A stretch of DNA of 64,000 nucleotides from JANXXV01 sp038230275 (GTDB lineage: Bacteria > Acidobacteriota > Terriglobia > Bryobacterales > Bryobacteraceae), in NCBI GenBank assembly GCA_038230275.1, contig JBBRNO010000012.1:1-64000 (forward strand), given 5' to 3'. The number at the start of each line of letters is the position of its first letter. Within the stretch, counting starts at the first letter, position 1. The notes below the pieces were generated by a model, which searched no databases, had not been told where the DNA came from, and worked only from the letters and a program-made list of their open reading frames with translations. This document shows positions 60,151 to 64,000 of the stretch, piece after piece. The position numbers and the translations under genes were made by a program.

Positions 60151-61568
60151 TGTGGGCCTTTATAGGTTTTCCTCGTATGAAATAGGTAGAGCAAAGTGAG
60201 CGCGGCGACCAGGCTGAGCAGCGTTTTTCCAGCCAGATCGTTAGGCGGCATCACGAGAATGAAGCAGATCCCAACAGTGTAAACGATGGCGATTGCGTTG
60301 ACGACTGCGCCGTACTTGCCGAGCGACCATACGGCTTGCCTGGTCCATTCGGGCTGTGTCCAGCGGGCGGCGAAGGCGAGCATCACCGGGGTGATGTAGG
60401 CGATGTAGCTGGCCACTGTTCCGAACGAGGTGACGATGGGCACGGCCCCGCCCCAAGCCATGGCCGCAAGGGCGGCGATGACGATGACCCAGATGGCCCT
60501 GGCGGGCGTGCTGTGTTTCGAGTTGATGTGGCGGAGCCAGTCCGATTTAGGCGTGCCATTGTCGCGGGCGAGGGAATACAAGACGCGGGAGGACGACGTG
60601 ATGCACGATAGGCCGCAGAACCACATGGCCAGGGCGGCCACCGCACCCATCGCGTTGCCGAAGCGGCCGCCCAGTGCCTGCTGGAAGACCGCGATGGCGG
60701 CGGGGATCGCGTTGCCTTGAGCGTCCTTTGCGCCCAGCACTGCCGGCAGGCTCTTGATCGAGAGCGTCATGCCGATCAACAACAGATAGCCGACCACTCC
60801 GGAGACAGCTACCGAAAGCACAATGCCCCAGGGAGCATGAACCCGCGCGTCGTGAGTTTCCTCAGACATGGCCGCGGAGGCGTCAAAGCCGGTGAACGTC
60901 CAGTGGGCTTGAAGAAGACCTAGCAGGAAGACCCACCAATAGGGAGAGCGGCCGTTGCTGTTGATTGCCTGGGTGAGGAAGCTTACCGGCTGCTGTGGCG
61001 CGAGAAAGTAGAGGGCCGCTACGATGACGAACACGCCGACGATGTGGACAGTGACGCTGACATCATTCAGGACGGCCACTAGCCGGACTCCGTATTGGTT
61101 GATCAATCCTTGGACTAGCATGATTGCGGCGAAGGCGATCCAGAGATTCAGCGGTGAGGCCGGGATGCCGGTGAAGGGGAGGGCGAACTGGGCGCAACTG
61201 TAATCGATGCCGGCTACGGTGGCCATCATGCCGAAGATGTTCAGGCAGGCTACAAACCAGCCGCAGGTGGGTCCGCCGAGGTCCGCGGCCCAATGGTACA
61301 TGGCGCCGGCGGTGGGGTAGGCGGAGCAGAGTTCGGCCATGCTGGCGGCGATGGTGAGGACGAAGAAGGTGGCGATGGGCCAACCCAACGTCATCTCCAG
61401 CGGGCCGCCCATTTCGAGGCCGTAACCGTAAAGAGTGGCAGCGCCGGTGAGGATGGAGATGATGGAAAACGAGATGGCGAAGTTGGAGAACCCGCCCATG
61501 CTGCGGAACAGTTCCTGCGCGTAGCCGAAGCGGTTGAGGTCTTCCTGATCCGAAGTCTTAGCTAACAC
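60135..61568 (-). CDS. APC superfamily amino acid/amine permease
   Basis: A 477-residue, 12-helix transporter. The N-terminus (GYAQELFRSMGGFSNFAISFSIISILTGAATLYGYGL) and CSAYPTAGAMYHWAADLGGP are typical of the amino acid-choline (ACT) branch, which carries GABA, choline and similar amines. The start is GTG at 61568. It is first in the overlapping permease-ALDH-GS-ADH operon and probably imports the amine that the ligase glutamylates. The upstream plus-strand membrane gene is divergent by 52 bases. Confidence 0.9.
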   Translation of the reverse strand: MLAKTSDQEDLNRFGYAQELFRSMGGFSNFAISFSIISILTGAATLYGYGLEMGGPLEMTLGWPIATFFVLTIAASMAELCSAYPTAGAMYHWAADLGGPTCGWFVACLNIFGMMATVAGIDYSCAQFALPFTGIPASPLNLWIAFAAIMLVQGLINQYGVRLVAVLNDVSVTVHIVGVFVIVAALYFLAPQQPVSFLTQAINSNGRSPYWWVFLLGLLQAHWTFTGFDASAAMSEETHDARVHAPWGIVLSVAVSGVVGYLLLIGMTLSIKSLPAVLGAKDAQGNAIPAAIAVFQQALGGRFGNAMGAVAALAMWFCGLSCITSSSRVLYSLARDNGTPKSDWLRHINSKHSTPARAIWVIVIAALAAMAWGGAVPIVTSFGTVASYIAYITPVMLAFAARWTQPEWTRQAVWSLGKYGAVVNAIAIVYTVGICFILVMPPNDLAGKTLLSLVAALTLLYLFHTRKTYKGPQWSKP

Positions 61569-61620
61569 TTACGGAATATAACATCCCGGCATCTATCTGC
61601 GTTAAACTTATTGGTTCTAT

Positions 61621-62307
61621 ATGCATACTCGCCGTTTGGCCTCATTTCTGGTGGGAGCCTGGATGCTGGGAATCCTGATGATCGGCTTCGTTTCCCTGCA
61701 GAATATGAGCAACGTGGACCGGATTTTGGGGAGCCCTCCAGGGCCGGTGGCGAAGGATATTGAGGACCTTGGCACCGACATCACGCGGCTACTGCTGCGC
61801 TATCAGGCGGCGCAGATGAATCGCTTTCTGATGGAGTCTTGGGGCGTGGCGCAGGTGGGTTTGGGCGCGGCCATATTGAGTGCCGTGCTGTTTACGGCGC
61901 ACCGCAGCAAGTTCCTGATTTATGCAACTTGCGTGATGGTTCTGATTGTCATTTTTCAGGTTACGTACGTCCGGCCTTCGATGAATGCGCTGGGCCGGTC
62001 ATTTGACTTCCTGCCAGGGACGGCGGCTATGCGGGAAAGGGACGGGTACCAGTCCTACGCCACGATGTATAGCGCGGCCGAGGTGATCAAGCTACTGATC
62101 GGGCTGCTGCTTTCGGGCCGGCTTCTTTTTGACCGGTACGGCTGGAAGCAGAAGCTGCTGCCCCCCGCTCCCAAGCGGCTGCAGAGAAAGCGGAAGAACA
62201 GCATCGGCGGAGCCGCCTCCGGAACTGACGGAATTGTCGAGCGGCCCGTGGTTAAGCCCGAAATCAAGGCGGTCGATGACCCCGATCACCGCCATATCGA
62301 TGGGTGA
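61621..62307 (+). CDS. Hypothetical four-TM membrane protein with disordered tail
   Basis: A 228-residue protein that I do not recognise with confidence; a DUF4149/TMEM205-like fold is possible. Hydrophobic segments are at ~8-28, ~70-92, ~97-116 and ~155-172. From ~177 the tail is basic and then low-complexity. Its last 216 bases overlap the convergent microcompartment gene that ends at 62092. The membrane core ends before that overlap, so the true stop may once have been earlier. It interrupts two minus-strand gene groups (BMC and amine operon), and no partner is evident. Confidence 0.6.
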   Translation: MHTRRLASFLVGAWMLGILMIGFVSLQNMSNVDRILGSPPGPVAKDIEDLGTDITRLLLRYQAAQMNRFLMESWGVAQVGLGAAILSAVLFTAHRSKFLIYATCVMVLIVIFQVTYVRPSMNALGRSFDFLPGTAAMRERDGYQSYATMYSAAEVIKLLIGLLLSGRLLFDRYGWKQKLLPPAPKRLQRKRKNSIGGAASGTDGIVERPVVKPEIKAVDDPDHRHIDG

Positions 62308-62523
62308 ATTGGGCCTGCCTACGGCGGTCATTGCGCTGTAGCCTTCGGTTACCAGGAGGACGCGGTCGCCTACTCCGGCGTCGACGGAGTCCAGCGCGAT
62401 TACGGCGTCGCCGCGGTTTGATCCATCCAGATGGAGGGGTTGTACGAGAAGCGCTTTGCGGCCCGTGTGGCTGGGGTGTTTTTGGCTGGAGACCAGTTCG
62501 CCGATGACCTGGGCGATTAGCAT
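62092..62523 (-). CDS. BMC-P (EutN/CcmL) shell pentamer protein with C-terminal extension
   Basis: A 143-residue frame. Residues 1-88 are a normal EutN/CcmL barrel: MLIAQVIGELVSSQKHPS, KALLVQPL, AVIALDSVDAGVGDRVLLVTEG, PIDMAVIGVIDRLDF. About 55 residues of Gly/Ser/Pro and basic sequence follow, entirely outside the family length (~85-100), and lie antisense to the tail of the plus-strand membrane gene. The natural stop may have been lost, or the tail may be a genuine cargo or localisation sequence. It starts one base after the preceding BMC-P stop, so it is in the same transcript. Confidence 0.78.
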   Translation of the reverse strand: MLIAQVIGELVSSQKHPSHTGRKALLVQPLHLDGSNRGDAVIALDSVDAGVGDRVLLVTEGYSAMTAVGRPNSPIDMAVIGVIDRLDFGLNHGPLDNSVSSGGGSADAVLPLSLQPLGSGGQQLLLPAVPVKKKPARKQQPDQ

Positions 62524-62524
62524 T

Positions 62525-62797
62525 CTACGGCCTCTGCACGTGGAGGTGATCCACGATGCCTACTATTGTAGTTTCGGTGGGGACTTCGGTTGGCAGGAAC
62601 GGGAAGCTGGCTTCCTTGCCTCTGGTCCAGTAGACCAATTCGCCCGGTCCCGCGCCGGTGCAATCGGTGACTATCTGTTGCTTGCCGGTGGGGAGCAGTT
62701 CCGGGGTTAGCGGCTGGACGATTAACAGCCTTTGCCCCGTTAGCGCTTTGCTTTGGGCGGTACACCACACGCTTCCCGCTACTCGGCCTAGGTACAT
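62525..62797 (-). CDS. BMC-P (EutN/CcmL) shell pentamer protein
   Basis: A 90-residue vertex protein of normal family length. The frame extends upstream of the start, but the family N-terminus is MYLGRVAGSVWCTAQSKALTGQRLLIVQPL at 62797, which overlaps the previous gene by 10 bases. TDCTGAGPGELVYWTRG and TTIVGIVDHLHV follow the expected barrel. It forms pentamers that close the vertices of a microcompartment. Sequence differs clearly from the two flanking BMC-P proteins, so they are paralogues rather than recent copies. Confidence 0.9.
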   Translation of the reverse strand: MYLGRVAGSVWCTAQSKALTGQRLLIVQPLTPELLPTGKQQIVTDCTGAGPGELVYWTRGKEASFPFLPTEVPTETTIVGIVDHLHVQRP

Positions 62798-63060
62798 GTT
62801 AAGTGCACCTTGTCCACGATGCCTATGATCGCCGTGTCTACGGGCTTTTCCTTGCACCCGTCCGCCATCCGGGCGCTGCTGCCCGAGACAGCGATCACCA
62901 GCTCATTGGAGCCGGCGCCTACGGTATCTACCGCTATCACGTAGCCCGCCTCCGGAGTGCCTTCGGGAGATTCAGGCTTCAGGATGAGAAGCTTGCTTCC
63001 TTCGAGGCGCGGGTCCTTGCGCGTGGCTACTACGGTACCCACTACGCGGGCCAGGATCAT
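62788..63060 (-). CDS. BMC-P (EutN/CcmL) shell pentamer protein
   Basis: A 90-residue protein and the most canonical of the three: MILARVVGTVVATRKDPRLEGSKLLIL, VIAVDTVGAGSNELVIAVSGSSAR and PVDTAIIGIVDKVHL. It is the first of three consecutive BMC-P genes and follows the BMC-H gene by 18 bases. Shells with three different pentamer proteins are known from the Haliangium ochraceum type and from planctomycete compartments. Confidence 0.92.
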   Translation of the reverse strand: MILARVVGTVVATRKDPRLEGSKLLILKPESPEGTPEAGYVIAVDTVGAGSNELVIAVSGSSARMADGCKEKPVDTAIIGIVDKVHLTCT

Positions 63061-63078
63061 ATGGACCTTTCGAGCAGG

Positions 63079-63363
63079 CTATTTTCCTGCCTTGCCGATG
63101 GGCAATACATCTTCCAGGCTGGGGTGCGGGCGCGGAATGATGTGAACCGCGATCAGTTCGCCTACGCGGCGGGCGGCGGCGGCGCCGGAATCAGTGGCGG
63201 CACGGACCGCGGCTACGTCGCCACGGACTAGAACGGTCACGTAGCCGGAGCCGATCTTTTCCCAGCCCACTACGTTCACGTTCGCCGATTTCACCATTGC
63301 ATCGGCAGCTTCGATCATGGCCACCAAGCCCTTCGTCTCGATCATTCCTAACGCTTCACCCAT
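63079..63363 (-). CDS. BMC-H shell hexamer protein (PduA/EutM-like)
   Basis: A 94-residue single BMC domain. The hallmark text is ALGMIETKGLVAMIEAADAMVKSANVNVVGWEKIGSGYVTVLVRGDVAAVRAATDSG, ending IAVHIIPRPHPSLEDVLP. The pore segment KIGSG is the usual one of metabolosome hexamers passing small polar metabolites. AAGGAG lies 5 bases before the ATG, inside the 3' end of the aldolase gene, which it overlaps by 8 bases. It forms facets of the shell. No BMC-T protein is seen up to the window edge. Confidence 0.95.
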   Translation of the reverse strand: MGEALGMIETKGLVAMIEAADAMVKSANVNVVGWEKIGSGYVTVLVRGDVAAVRAATDSGAAAARRVGELIAVHIIPRPHPSLEDVLPIGKAGK

Positions 63364-64000
63364 TTTGTCTCCTTACCGCTTCGTCCACTAATGCTATCAA
63401 CTCGTCTCGCGTTACCCAAAACCGGTCGCTTTGGTGCTGCCGCGGCATGTCCTCGGCCGCGATGGGGCAGCCGGGTTCGCCACTGATCCGCGCGGTGATT
63501 CCATAGCGGGCGCGCGCATCTATCAACTTATCCACTTCCGCCCGGGGCAACACTTTTGGGCCGCCTAACATTTCGGCCACCAGCGTGATGCGGGCTACGT
63601 GCTCCAGCGTCTCCATTTTGAAGAATGCCTTGAATACGTCCTCACCGTAGCAGACTGCGCCGTGATTTGCCATCAGCAGCGCGTCGTACTTTGGGATGTA
63701 GGGCAACAGGCCTTCGGTTAGCGCGGGCGTTCCGGGCAAGCCGTATTCGGCCAGGGGGACGCAACCCAGTCCGATTACCACTTCGGGAAGAATGGCCAGA
63801 TTGAGTGCTTTGCCCGCTACCGCGAAGCCGGTTGAGACGGGCGGGTGCGAGTGCACCACTGCTTTCACGTCCGGCCGCAAACGGTATACGGCGGTGTGCA
63901 TGGCGATTTCGGAGGTGCGCTCACGCCGGCCTTCGATTTTGTCGCCATTCAGATCGCAAATGATCAGGTCGCCGGGCTGCATCATGCCCTTGCTGATGCC
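63356..64000 (-). CDS. Class II aldolase/adducin family protein, 5' end beyond window
   Basis: The frame stays open to base 64000: the residues just before the first internal Met read GISKGMMQPGDLIICDL, which is mid-N-terminal text for L-fuculose-phosphate aldolase. Roughly 40 residues are therefore outside the window. Zinc ligands are in VVHSHPPVSTGFAV (two His) and MANHGAVCYGEDV (His); the catalytic Glu is probably in RRERTSEIAMH. It would cleave fuculose-1-phosphate or rhamnulose-1-phosphate to lactaldehyde and DHAP. Direct overlap with the BMC-H gene ties it to the compartment, as in PVM-type loci. Confidence 0.9.
   Translation of the reverse strand, partial: GISKGMMQPGDLIICDLNGDKIEGRRERTSEIAMHTAVYRLRPDVKAVVHSHPPVSTGFAVAGKALNLAILPEVVIGLGCVPLAEYGLPGTPALTEGLLPYIPKYDALLMANHGAVCYGEDVFKAFFKMETLEHVARITLVAEMLGGPKVLPRAEVDKLIDARARYGITARISGEPGCPIAAEDMPRQHQSDRFWVTRDELIALVDEAVRRQNG
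63369..63374 (-). promoter_or_regulatory. Ribosome binding site of the BMC-H gene inside the aldolase gene
   Basis: AAGGAG on the minus strand stands 5 bases before the shell-protein ATG and lies within the last codons of the aldolase. It allows high, independent expression of the abundant hexamer from an overlapping transcript. Confidence 0.7.

Overview
The window looks like a piece of an Acidobacteriota chromosome, probably the Solibacter/Bryobacter/Paludibaculum branch. This is inferred from gene content and was not tested by phylogeny. The DNA is GC-rich and densely coded. It carries several families typical of that group and of Planctomycetes: DUF1501 paired with PSD1/DUF1549-DUF1553 or with DUF1800 proteins, an Oar-like TonB-dependent receptor with an N-terminal carboxypeptidase-regulatory domain, secreted sugar isomerases, M81 and M55 peptidases, and a bacterial microcompartment locus. 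I saw no rRNA, tRNA, CRISPR array or insertion sequence.

Layout. 1-6145: a truncated-haemoglobin/ankyrin fusion cut by the left edge, an ABC exporter, an ADHFE1-type iron alcohol dehydrogenase and an SbmA/BacA-like ABC protein. 6365-15256: a DUF1501/PSD1-cytochrome pair, a 2-hydroxyacid dehydrogenase, then a divergent SDR-MFS pair with a FadR-type palindrome between them, and a second MFS transporter. 15299-19631: M81 and M55 peptidases and a secreted acetyl-xylan-esterase-like hydrolase. 19638-26672: a tight seven-gene minus-strand block of PspA, a membrane-anchored substrate-binding/OmpA fusion, an ABC permease and ATPase, a two-TM coiled-coil protein, a tandem-AAA ATPase and a 97-residue helical protein. 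This is the best candidate in the window for a poorly described system; it reads as an ESCRT-III/Vps4-like membrane module wired to a NitT/TauT-type transporter. 26778-35792: a dimethylformamidase-like protein, a creatininase-family hydrolase, and a catabolic operon (NagA-like amidohydrolase, amidohydrolase, M14-type deacylase, RraA-like, enolase superfamily, decayed MFS), then a secreted sugar isomerase. 35985-41378: a very large PA14-NPCBM-FN3-DUF1800 secreted protein with its DUF1501 partner, preceded by a leader with competing inverted repeats. 41350-42190 is a graveyard with SDR and cupin remnants.

42191-56169: an alpha-2-macroglobulin with an inserted CarboxypepD_reg domain, a patatin, small genes, a cytochrome-oxidase assembly cluster (ctaA, ctaB, SCO, DUF420), a CopG/MazF toxin-antitoxin pair and the TonB receptor. 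56259-61568: an overlapping operon of APC amine permease, aldehyde dehydrogenase, glutamine-synthetase-like ligase and iron alcohol dehydrogenase, which reads as an amine gamma-glutamylation and oxidation pathway. 62092-64000: start of a microcompartment locus with class II aldolase, one BMC-H hexamer and three different BMC-P pentamers. It resembles the fucose/rhamnose (PVM-type) compartments and continues beyond the right edge.

All calls come from reading motifs by eye. No database search or alignment was run. Starts were moved inward where a signal peptide, Shine-Dalgarno sequence or neighbour boundary favoured a later codon.
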